In this document: in pieces, positions 25,608 to 33,643 of the stretch
Layout of the letters: each line of letters starts with the position of its first letter
Position numbering within the stretch: the first letter of the stretch is position 1
Position numbers and translations under genes: made by a program
DNA from: Treponema brennaborense DSM 12168
GTDB taxonomy: Bacteria; Spirochaetota; Spirochaetia; Treponematales; Treponemataceae
Reading direction: 5' to 3'
Length of the DNA stretch: 64,000 bases
Assembly (NCBI RefSeq): GCF_000212415.1
Contig: NC_015500.1
Coordinates: forward strand, 496,001 to 560,000
The notes under the pieces: model-generated
The model's input: only the letters and a program-made list of their open reading frames with translations
What the model was told of the DNA's origin: nothing
The model's database searches: none

Positions 25608-26627
25608 ATGATAAAACGAAAAGAATTTCCGTTCGATATAACGGCGGTGGGTGAGATTCTGATCGATTTTACGGAATCGGGCGTCAGTGCCGGAGGAAAT
25701 CCGTTGTATGAAGCGAACGCCGGCGGTGCACCGGCGAACGTAGCCGCTGCGGCGGCAAAATTGGGCAGTAAAACGGCGTTCATCGGAGCGACGGGCACCG
25801 ACCGGTTCGGCGTTTTGCTGCGCCGGGCGCTTGAAGCGTGCGGAACCGATACGTCCGGTATGCAGTCTGCGGCGCACCGTCATACGACGCTTGCGTTCGT
25901 TTCTCTCGGCGAAGGAGGGGAGCGGCAGTTTTCGTTTTGCCGGAATCCCGGTGCGGATACGGCGTTTTCACTCGATGGTCCGGCGGCGGCGCTGGTAAGC
26001 GGATCGCGGTTTTTGCACGTGGGATCGCTGTCGCTGACCGAAGAGCCTGCGCGGAGTTCGACTTTTACGGCGGTTACCGAGGCTAAACGGAGCGGCGGTT
26101 TCGTTTCGTACGATCCGAACTGGCGGGAAGCGCTTTGGCCGTCTTTGCAGGCGGGACTTGAGGCGATGCGTTCGCTGCTTCCGTATGCGGACGTGGTGAA
26201 AGTGTCCGAATCAGAGCTGACGCTGCTGACCGGAGCCGCGCCCGATCCGGCCGGTTTGTCGCGCGGTGCGGCCGCGTTGCTTGAACACGGCGCGCGGCTG
26301 GTGTGCGTAACGCTCGGCGCGCGCGGCGCTTTCTATAAAACGGCGGCGTGGGAAGGGCTGATTCCGGTACCGCCGTATCCGGTTCCCGTCGTCGATACGA
26401 CCGGCGCCGGCGATGCGTTTACGGGCGCGCTGCTGCACCGACTGGCGGCCCGGCTGCGGAACCGGTGCGACGACGGCTGTTTTCTGCCGGAAACGGCGGC
26501 GGAATTGGAGGCGGATCTGGCGTTTGCGAACGCCGCCGCGTCGCTTTGCGTAACGAAGCGGGGCGCCATACCGGCTGCACCCGACGGAGCTGCGGTCAGC
26601 CGTTTTCTCGGGACGGGCGCGGTATGA
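25608..26627 (+). CDS. PfkB family carbohydrate kinase, fructokinase-like
   Basis: 339 residues of the ribokinase/PfkB family. The N-terminal VGEILIDFTESG and GGAPANVAAAAAKLGSKTAFIG are the fructokinase (ScrK-like) form of PfkB signature 1. The C-terminal DTTGAGDAFTGALLHRLA (near 260) is signature 2 with the catalytic aspartate. The expected reaction is ATP-dependent phosphorylation of fructose to fructose 6-phosphate. It starts seven bases after the permease gene, and its stop overlaps the GH65 start. This suggests that fructose is one product of the GH65 enzyme next door, but other ketoses are possible. Confidence 0.88.
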   Translation: MIKRKEFPFDITAVGEILIDFTESGVSAGGNPLYEANAGGAPANVAAAAAKLGSKTAFIGATGTDRFGVLLRRALEACGTDTSGMQSAAHRHTTLAFVSLGEGGERQFSFCRNPGADTAFSLDGPAAALVSGSRFLHVGSLSLTEEPARSSTFTAVTEAKRSGGFVSYDPNWREALWPSLQAGLEAMRSLLPYADVVKVSESELTLLTGAAPDPAGLSRGAAALLEHGARLVCVTLGARGAFYKTAAWEGLIPVPPYPVPVVDTTGAGDAFTGALLHRLAARLRNRCDDGCFLPETAAELEADLAFANAAASLCVTKRGAIPAAPDGAAVSRFLGTGAV

Positions 26628-29600
26628 CTGATACGATGAAACTGGTTCGCCGCGGTTATTCGGCGGCGGACGCCGCGCGGTCTGAAACGCTTTTTACCGT
26701 TGCGAACGGAACGTTCGGTTTGCGCGGCGATTACGAAGAGCGCGCCGGGTGCTTTCACAAAGGCACGTATATCAACGGTTTTTTTGACAGCGAACCTATC
26801 GTATACGGAGAAAGCGCGTTCGGTTATGCAAAAGAACATCAGACGCTGCTGAACGTACCTGACCCCAAAAACGTCGAATTGACGGTCAACGGGCATCCGT
26901 TTTCGCTCGATTCGGGGACGGTCGCGTCGTTTTCTCAGACGCTCGATTTCCGATCGGGACTGATGACCCGGCTCGTCGATTGGATTGCGCCGGACGGTAC
27001 GTGCGTCCGAATACGGTCCGAACGGCTCGTTCCGTTTACGCGCTCCACGTGCGCCGCAATCCGGTACGACGTAACGGTAACCGGACATGCCGGTGATTCC
27101 GGTCATGCCGATGATTCCGGTCAGACCGGCGACCGACAGCCGGTGACCGTGCGCATAGAAAGTGCCGTCGATGCGTCCGTTCGGAATCTGAGCGCCGAAG
27201 ACGATCCTCGCGTCGGGGCGAAATTCTCTTCCGCACCGCTGCTGATCGACCGCCTGAGTGCGGTTCCCGCCGAGACGGACGGTTTCGACGTCGTTTCGTT
27301 CGGCGCTCATACGCGGAACAGCGGTTTGCTGCTCGCGGGTACGGTTTTGAGCCGGTATTCGGTGTTTGAAGCGGGGGGCGCACATACTGCGGATGCTGTC
27401 GACGTCTGCGATGCTACCGAAGTTGCGGCGGAGGCCGAATTTACGGATTCCGGCGAATGCAGCGTTTGCGGCGGCAGAGGCTGCATTGCGCGGACGTTTT
27501 CATTAGCTGCAGGACAGAGCGTCCGCCTTGAAAAATTCATTTCGTACGATACGGCGCGGCGTTCCGATTCGGCTTCAAACAAGAAACAGAGCGGGAGCCG
27601 GAACGGAGAGCCGCAGGACGGGACGCAAACCGGGGAACAGGACGCTCCGCTCGCGGCGTTCGCCATGGTTCACGCGTCGGAGGCGGCTTCCGCGGGATTT
27701 CCGGCGCTGTGCCGGGAACAACGCGCGTATTTGGACGACTTTTGGCGGACTGCGGCGGTTTCCATCGGCGCGGACTCCGAAAGCGAACGCGCCGTCCGGT
27801 TCAGTCTGTTCCATTTGTTGCAGTCGGCGGGCAAAGACGGCCGAACGAGTATCGCCGCCAAGGGGCTGACGGCCGAAGGCTACGAAGGGCATTTTTTTTG
27901 GGACAGTGAAGCGTACGTGTGTCCGGTGTTTACGTATCTGAAACCGTCCGTCGCCGCTTCGCTGCTTCGATTCCGCATCGGAACGCTTCCCGCCGCCCGC
28001 GAACGTGCCGCGCAAATGAACGCCGCCGGCGCGCTGTTTCCGTGGCGGACGATCGACGGAGCGGAAACGAGCGCGTATTTTCCCGCGGGGACTGCGCAGT
28101 ATCACATAAACGCCGATATTATGTTCGCGCTCAACCGTCTGCTGACGGCCGTTCCCGGCGGCGCGGGGATTCCGGAGCGGGACACTGCCGAACTTGCGGC
28201 GGAGACGGCGCGCATGTGGATGAGCCTCGGCTCGTATATACCGGAAAAAGGCGGCCGTTTTTGCATCAACGAAGTAACCGGTCCCGACGAGTACACCGCC
28301 TGCGTCAACAACAACGCGTATACCAATCTGATGGCGCGTGAAAACCTTCGGATCAGCGCCGCTTTGTGCGCGCACGCCGGATCGGGCGTTTCCGAGGCGG
28401 AACGGGAATCCTGGCTGCGAGCGGCGGACTCGATGTACGTTCCTTACGATGCCGCTTCCGGCGTGTATCCGCAGGACGATTCGTTTATGGAAAAAGCGCC
28501 GTGGGATTTTGCCGGAACACCGCCGGATCACTATCCGCTGCTGCTGCATTATCATCCGCTGGTAATTTACCGGTACCGCGTTCTTAAACAACCCGATTTG
28601 GTACTCGCACAGTTTTTGCTGCCGGATCAGTTCAGCCTTGCGGAAAAAATCCGTAACTTCCGTTTTTACGAACCGTATACGACCGGCGACTCGTCCCTTT
28701 CTCATTGCATCCAGAGTATCATGGCGTGTGAAATCGGCGACGGCGACAAAGCCGAACGGTATTTCCGCCGCACAGTCGCAATGGATATCGCCGACGAACA
28801 CGGCAATACCCGCGACGGTATTCACACCGCGTGCATGGCCGGAAGCTGGATGGCGTTGGTGTACGGATTCGCCGGATTCCGCGACTACGGCGGTAAATGG
28901 CGGTTCGCTCCGCAGCTGCCGCGTTCCTGGACGTCGCTGTCGTTTTCACTCCTGCTGCGCGGACAGCGGTTAACCGTCGAAATCCTGCCCGATTCGGTTA
29001 CGTATTCGCTCGGTTCGCCGGATGCGGCTGAACGGCCGCCCGAATCCGCGTCTTCTTTCATACCGGCGCTTTCGTTTTTTCACCGGAACCGCGCCGTTAC
29101 GCTGCGCTGCGGAGAATCGCGTTCGTTTTCGCTCCGATCGGAATTGAAAGCGGTTTTGTGCGATCTCGACGGCGTTATCACTGACACCGCCGAACTTCAT
29201 TATCAGGCGTGGCAGAAAATTGCGAATCGGTACGGACTGCACTTCGATCGCGCCGTGAATGAAAAACTGCGCGGCGTTTCGCGTGAAGCGTCTCTTGAAC
29301 TGATTCTTGCGCACAACCGGCGGATTTCGGTTTCTTCCGGCGGCGAGGAGTGGACTCCGGAGCGAATAAAGCGCGCCGCCGCGGAAAAAAACGGCGTATA
29401 TGTGTCTTTGCTTGAAAATCTGGGCCCCGCCGACATTCTGCCGGGAATAGCGCCGCTGTTCACCGAACTGCGCGAGCGCGGAATAAAAATCATCCTTGCG
29501 TCGGCGAGTGCCAACGCACCGGAAGTATGCCGGCGGCTCGGCATCACGGAACGCTTCGACGCAATTGTGGATCCGGCGAGCGTTAAAATGATGAAACCCG

Positions 29601-29806
29601 AACCGGATATTTTTTTGGCGGCGGCCGCACTCGCCGGCGTTTGGCACACAGACTGCGTCGGCATTGAAGACGCTCAAGCGGGTATCGACGCGCTGAACGC
29701 GGCCGGAATCAAATCAGTGGGAATCGGCGCGGCGTTGCGCGGTGCCGATCTCACCGTATGCGATACGTCGCTGCTTGAGTACCGGCGGCTTGCCGAACTG
29801 TTCTGA
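26624..29806 (+). CDS. GH65 glycoside phosphorylase fused to beta-phosphoglucomutase
   Basis: About 1060 residues from ATG 26624, overlapping the kinase stop by four bases. Residues 1-835 are a GH65 inverting phosphorylase (maltose/kojibiose/trehalose phosphorylase family), with the catalytic acid in INEVTGPDEYTACVNNNAY (Glu near 550). Residues 840-1060 are a HAD beta-phosphoglucomutase (CDLDGVITDTAELH nucleophile motif, then SVKMMKPEPDIFLAAA). The two activities would couple directly: phosphorolysis yields beta-glucose 1-phosphate, then isomerised to glucose 6-phosphate. Elsewhere these are usually separate genes. A short hexapeptide repeat (GHAGDS, GHADDS, GQTGDR; near residue 155) sits in a loop of the first domain. 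The disaccharide specificity cannot be read directly. Confidence 0.93.
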   Translation: MTDTMKLVRRGYSAADAARSETLFTVANGTFGLRGDYEERAGCFHKGTYINGFFDSEPIVYGESAFGYAKEHQTLLNVPDPKNVELTVNGHPFSLDSGTVASFSQTLDFRSGLMTRLVDWIAPDGTCVRIRSERLVPFTRSTCAAIRYDVTVTGHAGDSGHADDSGQTGDRQPVTVRIESAVDASVRNLSAEDDPRVGAKFSSAPLLIDRLSAVPAETDGFDVVSFGAHTRNSGLLLAGTVLSRYSVFEAGGAHTADAVDVCDATEVAAEAEFTDSGECSVCGGRGCIARTFSLAAGQSVRLEKFISYDTARRSDSASNKKQSGSRNGEPQDGTQTGEQDAPLAAFAMVHASEAASAGFPALCREQRAYLDDFWRTAAVSIGADSESERAVRFSLFHLLQSAGKDGRTSIAAKGLTAEGYEGHFFWDSEAYVCPVFTYLKPSVAASLLRFRIGTLPAARERAAQMNAAGALFPWRTIDGAETSAYFPAGTAQYHINADIMFALNRLLTAVPGGAGIPERDTAELAAETARMWMSLGSYIPEKGGRFCINEVTGPDEYTACVNNNAYTNLMARENLRISAALCAHAGSGVSEAERESWLRAADSMYVPYDAASGVYPQDDSFMEKAPWDFAGTPPDHYPLLLHYHPLVIYRYRVLKQPDLVLAQFLLPDQFSLAEKIRNFRFYEPYTTGDSSLSHCIQSIMACEIGDGDKAERYFRRTVAMDIADEHGNTRDGIHTACMAGSWMALVYGFAGFRDYGGKWRFAPQLPRSWTSLSFSLLLRGQRLTVEILPDSVTYSLGSPDAAERPPESASSFIPALSFFHRNRAVTLRCGESRSFSLRSELKAVLCDLDGVITDTAELHYQAWQKIANRYGLHFDRAVNEKLRGVSREASLELILAHNRRISVSSGGEEWTPERIKRAAAEKNGVYVSLLENLGPADILPGIAPLFTELRERGIKIILASASANAPEVCRRLGITERFDAIVDPASVKMMKPEPDIFLAAAALAGVWHTDCVGIEDAQAGIDALNAAGIKSVGIGAALRGADLTVCDTSLLEYRRLAELF

Positions 29807-29846
29807 TTCCTTCGGATATTCCTTCGGAACGGAGCCTGCGCGCCCG

Positions 29847-29910
29847 GAAACGCTTTTTACCGCTTGTGAACGGAACGTCCGGTTTACGCGGCGATTACGA
29901 AGAACGCGCC
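29847..29910 (+). pseudogene. Short duplicated fragment of the GH65 gene
   Basis: These 64 bases match positions 26684-26746, the codons for ETLFTVANGTFGLRGDYEERA, with four substitutions and one inserted C that breaks the frame. It lies 40 bases after the end of the GH65 gene. It is either a remnant of a lost second GH65 gene or a stray duplication. Confidence 0.8.
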
Positions 29911-29932
29911 CGCCGCGCCGCCGATAAAAAAA

Positions 29933-29977
29933 GGGCCGAATATCTTGAACGGTTTATCCTTTCAAGATATTCAGCCC
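29933..29977. terminator. Bidirectional terminator between convergent sugar operons
   Basis: Seventeen-base arms (29933-29949 and 29961-29977) pair nearly perfectly around an 11-base loop. The stem is flanked by an A-run on the left and CTCTCCCTTTTT on the right, so it can serve the rightward GH65 operon and the leftward ABC operon ending at 30016. Confidence 0.85.
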
Positions 29978-30015
29978 TCTCCCTTTTTATGGAAGGATTT
30001 GAACGTGCGTGCCGT

Positions 30016-30870
30016 TTAGCCTTTTACCGCTCCGGCCGCAACACCTTTGGTGATTTGTTTTCTGAATGTCAGATAGAATACGAGCATCGGAACCAGGCCG
30101 ATGACGAGCGCGGCAAACTGCTTACCGTAGTCGGAAGCGAGCGCACCCGAAAATTTCTGGATACCGACCGGAAGCGATTTGATCGACTCGCTCGAAGCAA
30201 GCATGTTGATCAGCATAAATTCGTTCCAAGTTCCGGTACTGGATAAAATGGCGAGCGTTACGCCTACCGGCATCGCCATCTGGATGATGATTTTCGCAAA
30301 AATCGTCATGTACGTGGCACCGTCGATGCGGGCAGATTCGATAAGCGACATCGGTATGCTTTTAATATAATCCGTCGCAAGATAAATCCCCATCGGCATT
30401 CCGACACCGATGTAGCAAACCAGTACGCTTATGCGCGTATCGTACAGGCCGACCATGCTGACCATCAGGAAAATCGGTACCATGATACACTGGAGCGTGA
30501 GCAGAATTCCGATGATAAAGCTGCCGTGAAGGGGTTTCGTCGCTTTATTCGGAATCTTTGCGAACGCGAATCCCGCCATAAATGAAAAAATGACGATTGC
30601 AACCGTTGATACGGTCGTATAGAGCAAGCTGTTCAAAAACAACATACCGAAGTTACCCCGAACCCATGCGTCCGGATAGTTGCGCCACCACCATTGCTGC
30701 GGCAGTGCGAGCTTGCTGGTAAGCTGGAATTCCTGCGTCGTTTTAAAGGACGAAATGGCAAGCCAGACGAGCGGATATATCGCCATTACGGTAAAAAACA
30801 GCATGACCAGATACGTTATGAATTTTGCAGTTTTCTGTCCTGCGCCTATTGATGTACGGACGTCCGCCAT
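30016..30870 (-). CDS. Sugar ABC transporter permease (CUT1, MalG-like)
   Basis: 284 residues with six predicted helices and the MalG-type binding-protein-dependent permease fold. The EAA loop SLIESARIDGATYMTIFAKIIIQMAMP lies near residue 190. The C-terminus QITKGVAAGAVKG is typical of CUT1 permeases. It is the last gene of the leftward operon (binding protein, two permeases), with one base between the permease genes. Substrate unknown, and no ATPase is encoded nearby. Confidence 0.93.
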   Translation of the reverse strand: MADVRTSIGAGQKTAKFITYLVMLFFTVMAIYPLVWLAISSFKTTQEFQLTSKLALPQQWWWRNYPDAWVRGNFGMLFLNSLLYTTVSTVAIVIFSFMAGFAFAKIPNKATKPLHGSFIIGILLTLQCIMVPIFLMVSMVGLYDTRISVLVCYIGVGMPMGIYLATDYIKSIPMSLIESARIDGATYMTIFAKIIIQMAMPVGVTLAILSSTGTWNEFMLINMLASSESIKSLPVGIQKFSGALASDYGKQFAALVIGLVPMLVFYLTFRKQITKGVAAGAVKG

Positions 30871-30871
30871 A

Positions 30872-31783
30872 TTATTCCTCCTTGCCGCCGAATGTTTTTT
30901 CTACCCGCTGCACGATGAAAATCAGGATGAACGAAATGATAACCATTACCGTGGAAATCGCGTTCGCCATCGGGTAATCGGGGGCGCCTTTAAATGCCTT
31001 GTCGAACATGTATAGAGACAGAACGTTCGTCTGTTTTGCAGGGCCGCCGCCGGTCATGACGTATATCAAGTCGAATGATTTCAGCGAACCCGAGATAGCC
31101 AAAATTGCAGAAGTTACGAACACGCCGGAAAGGGCGGGGAATATAACGTACCGCAGCGTCTGGAATTCAGACGCTCCGTCTATTTTTGACGCTTCAATGA
31201 TTGCCGGATCTATTTTTTGAAGATTGGCAAGGAACAGGATCAGATATGTTCCTGTATACATCCAGAGCATAACGAATAAAACCGGAATGATCGGCTGACT
31301 GTTCATGCTCCATTCAAAAGAAGGATTAAGCAGCTTCATGATTTCCTGAAACGCGCCGTGTGCGGAAAAGAACGTCTGCCACAAGATACCGATAACGACG
31401 GTCGAAATAACGCACGGCAGGTAAATCATCGTCTGAAAGAAGTCCGTACCCTTTACCAAGCCCCGGCTCAAAATGTAGGCGAGTGCAAAACCGAGCGGCA
31501 GCTGGCCGAATACCGAAACGAGTACGATGTACAAGTTGTTTTTCAGCGAAAGATAAAATAATGAATCGTTAAAAACTTTTACGTAGTTTTTGAGACCGAT
31601 AAATTTCAGCGCATCTTTTGAAAAGAGAGAACCTCCCTTATAATCAGTCAAACTTAAAAAAACTGAAAAAACCGTCGGAAAGGCCATGACCGCAAAATAA
31701 AAAAGCAATGCGGGCAAAACCAGTGTCCAGTACGAAAAATACAGTTCTTTTTTTGATGATAGATTTTTCACAGTATCCTCCAT
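30872..31783 (-). CDS. Sugar ABC transporter permease (CUT1, MalF-like)
   Basis: 303 residues with six predicted helices. The N-terminus (KKELYFSYWTLVLPALLFYFAVMAFPTVFSVFLSL) and the EAA loop (AIIEASKIDGASEFQTLRYVIFP, near 210) mark a MalF-type CUT1 permease. It forms the membrane pore with the product of the next gene. It is separated from the binding-protein gene by 98 bases holding a hairpin. Confidence 0.93.
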   Translation of the reverse strand: MEDTVKNLSSKKELYFSYWTLVLPALLFYFAVMAFPTVFSVFLSLTDYKGGSLFSKDALKFIGLKNYVKVFNDSLFYLSLKNNLYIVLVSVFGQLPLGFALAYILSRGLVKGTDFFQTMIYLPCVISTVVIGILWQTFFSAHGAFQEIMKLLNPSFEWSMNSQPIIPVLFVMLWMYTGTYLILFLANLQKIDPAIIEASKIDGASEFQTLRYVIFPALSGVFVTSAILAISGSLKSFDLIYVMTGGGPAKQTNVLSLYMFDKAFKGAPDYPMANAISTVMVIISFILIFIVQRVEKTFGGKEE

Positions 31784-31806
31784 GGTGACTGTCTGGCATG
31801 AAAAAA

Positions 31807-31864
31807 CAGGGCTGGCCGTCCTGTCCCGTCAGTATACCTTTCTGGACAAGCCCGGACAACCCTG
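31807..31864 (-). promoter_or_regulatory. Intercistronic hairpin after the binding-protein gene
   Basis: CAGGG and CCCTG ends (31807-31811, 31860-31864) with further inner pairing (GTCC/GGAC) form a long imperfect stem in the gap between binding protein and permease. This is the same place as the hairpin in the other sugar operon. Confidence 0.55.
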
Positions 31865-31881
31865 TGTCTGTTGCTTATTTT

Positions 31882-33225
31882 TTATTTTTTAAATGCTTCC
31901 CATGCTTTCTGCATGTCTTTGCAAACGTCCGCAGCCGATTTTTTGCCCAAACCGAGCTGCTGCAGACCTACGTTACACGCCACGTTTACGTCGCCTTCAA
32001 ATTTGGAATCGAAAACCGGAGTAACCGCACCTGCGTTCTGGTAGAACTGAACACGTTTGATCATGAGCGGTTCCATTTTGGCTTCGTCGAATACGATGCC
32101 TTTCGCCAGTGACGGGAAAGACGCACCGGTATCCAAACGGCGCTGCTGCACGACGGGACCGGAAAGCCATTTGATAAGTTTCCAGGCCGCCTGTTCTTTT
32201 GCGGAACCGGCGGGAATCGCGGCGCTCATACCGTATCCGACACCGAGCGTCGAAGAGTTCGATCCGGCAACGACTTCACCCGGAATTGCGGGGAACGTAA
32301 CCATTTCGATGGAACTTTTCTGTTTGGCGGGGCTGATCAGCGCCTGACCGGTCGACTGATCGGTGATGAACGCACCTGCTCTCCAGTCGCCGTCGATCAT
32401 GTACGCGCCTTTTCCGGATGCGAACAGACCGACTACGTCGCCGTAAGAAGTAGCCAGCGTCGACTTGTTCAGAACGTTGTCGTCGTACATCTGTTTGACG
32501 AATCCGACTGCTTTCTGCATGAACTCGTCGGTGAACTTCGATTTACCTGCGACGATGTTGTCTGCCCAGGCGGGACCGCCGAAGCGTCCTGCTACCAGCG
32601 AGAACAGGCAGGACTGCATGACCCAGTCGTCCATGTTTGCCATCAGGATGGTTTCGTATCCTTTCGCTTTCAGAACGGGAACCTGTGCTTTCAATTCTTC
32701 ATACGTTTTGGGGATTGAAAGACCGCATTCCTTGAGAATATCGGTGTTTACGTACATAACGTGCGTCGTGGTGATACCGAACGGAATTTCCGCGATGTAG
32801 TTCGCGATCTGTCCGGCGGGGTCCATAGCCGCAGTCGAATAATCGGCAAGCAGACCGTCTTTTTCAAGCAGCGGTTTCAGATCTTTTGCAAGATGCTGCG
32901 TGTGGATCGCCGTGGAGCGTCCGCCCGGCCACATGTAGAATACGTCGGGCATGTTGCCTGAAGCGGCGTATGCCGCCGATTTCTGATGGAAGGGTTCGTT
33001 GAACAGCACTTCGCGCTGAATGATGATGTCGGGATTCGCTTTTTCAAACGCTTCCCATACGTAGGTGTTGTCGTCGAACGCGTTCGGCGCCGTTGAATCC
33101 GCATAGTCCAGAACTTTCAGAACGATCTTACCGTTGGCAGATCCATCTTTGGTTCCTCCCGCAGACACGGTACAGACCAGAACACTTACAGCAAGCAATA
33201 TAGCTGTAAACTTTTTAATACTCAT
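31882..33225 (-). CDS. Sugar ABC transporter substrate-binding protein
   Basis: 447 residues. Signal peptide MSIKKFTAILLAVSVLVCTVSAGG; the cysteine in LVC could make it a lipoprotein under relaxed spirochaetal rules. A family 1 solute-binding fold follows: DNTYVWEAFEKANPDIIIQRE, SGNMPDVFYMWPGGRS, and KLIKWLSGPVVQQRRLDTGASFPS near the C-terminus. It binds a sugar or oligosaccharide in the periplasm for the two permeases downstream. The start has GGAGG (AAGGAGGATTAC) upstream. Its promoter carries a 23-bp operator shared with the divergent outer-membrane-protein gene. Confidence 0.92.
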   Translation of the reverse strand: MSIKKFTAILLAVSVLVCTVSAGGTKDGSANGKIVLKVLDYADSTAPNAFDDNTYVWEAFEKANPDIIIQREVLFNEPFHQKSAAYAASGNMPDVFYMWPGGRSTAIHTQHLAKDLKPLLEKDGLLADYSTAAMDPAGQIANYIAEIPFGITTTHVMYVNTDILKECGLSIPKTYEELKAQVPVLKAKGYETILMANMDDWVMQSCLFSLVAGRFGGPAWADNIVAGKSKFTDEFMQKAVGFVKQMYDDNVLNKSTLATSYGDVVGLFASGKGAYMIDGDWRAGAFITDQSTGQALISPAKQKSSIEMVTFPAIPGEVVAGSNSSTLGVGYGMSAAIPAGSAKEQAAWKLIKWLSGPVVQQRRLDTGASFPSLAKGIVFDEAKMEPLMIKRVQFYQNAGAVTPVFDSKFEGDVNVACNVGLQQLGLGKKSAADVCKDMQKAWEAFKK

Positions 33226-33271
33226 GTAATCCTCCTTAGAAAGTATGAGTAAACGAAACGCATATGATTAT

Positions 33272-33294
33272 GTTTGTTCATTGTGCGTACAAAC
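33272..33294 (-). promoter_or_regulatory. 23-bp operator, copy 1 (ABC operon side)
   Basis: On the minus strand the site runs from GTTTGTACGC to ATGAACAAAC. Its ends are inverted (GTTTGTAC / GTTTGTTC on the opposite strand). It begins three bases after the -10 box of the ABC operon and differs from the copy at 33544-33566 at one position only. Confidence 0.85.
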
Positions 33295-33297
33295 TAG

Positions 33298-33327
33298 ATT
33301 GTAGCATTGCTTTTTTTGTACTGTCAA
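33298..33327 (-). promoter_or_regulatory. Sigma-70 promoter of the leftward ABC operon
   Basis: TTGACA (33322-33327) and TACAAT (33298-33303) on the minus strand, 18 bases apart, about 70 bases before the binding-protein start. Confidence 0.85.
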
Positions 33328-33511
33328 GTAAAAGTTTGCAAAAAAGCGTTTTTTCTCCGATTCCGATGCGATCGGGTCTTCCGGCAGTATGAAAACGCAC
33401 CATTTATAGATAATATTCTGAAAAATGATTTTTTTGTAAAAAACTCATTTTAAAAATGCTGAAATAAAACCGGTTTATCTCTTTTTTTGTCATTTTTATA
33501 TTAGATTTTTG

Positions 33512-33540
33512 TTGACATATGAAAAATCTGGTGTTAGTAT
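33512..33540 (+). promoter_or_regulatory. Sigma-70 promoter of the outer-membrane-type protein
   Basis: TTGACA (33512-33517) and TAGTAT (33535-33540) with a 17-base spacer, divergent from the ABC promoter. The roughly 180 bases between the two promoters are AT-rich with no further feature that I can see. Confidence 0.8.
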
Positions 33541-33543
33541 TCT

Positions 33544-33566
33544 GTTTGTACGAACAATGAACAAAC
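33544..33566 (+). promoter_or_regulatory. 23-bp operator, copy 2 (outer-membrane protein side)
   Basis: Runs from GTTTGTACGA to ATGAACAAAC, starting three bases after the -10 box, exactly as in copy 1, with 22 of 23 bases identical. One regulator should therefore control both promoters. Confidence 0.85.
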
Positions 33567-33643
33567 AAATTCGGTTTAGCAGTTCTACATACGTTTTTCT
33601 CCGGGTGGAGCCGAACGTAATAAAAATCCGTAGGAGGAATGAA

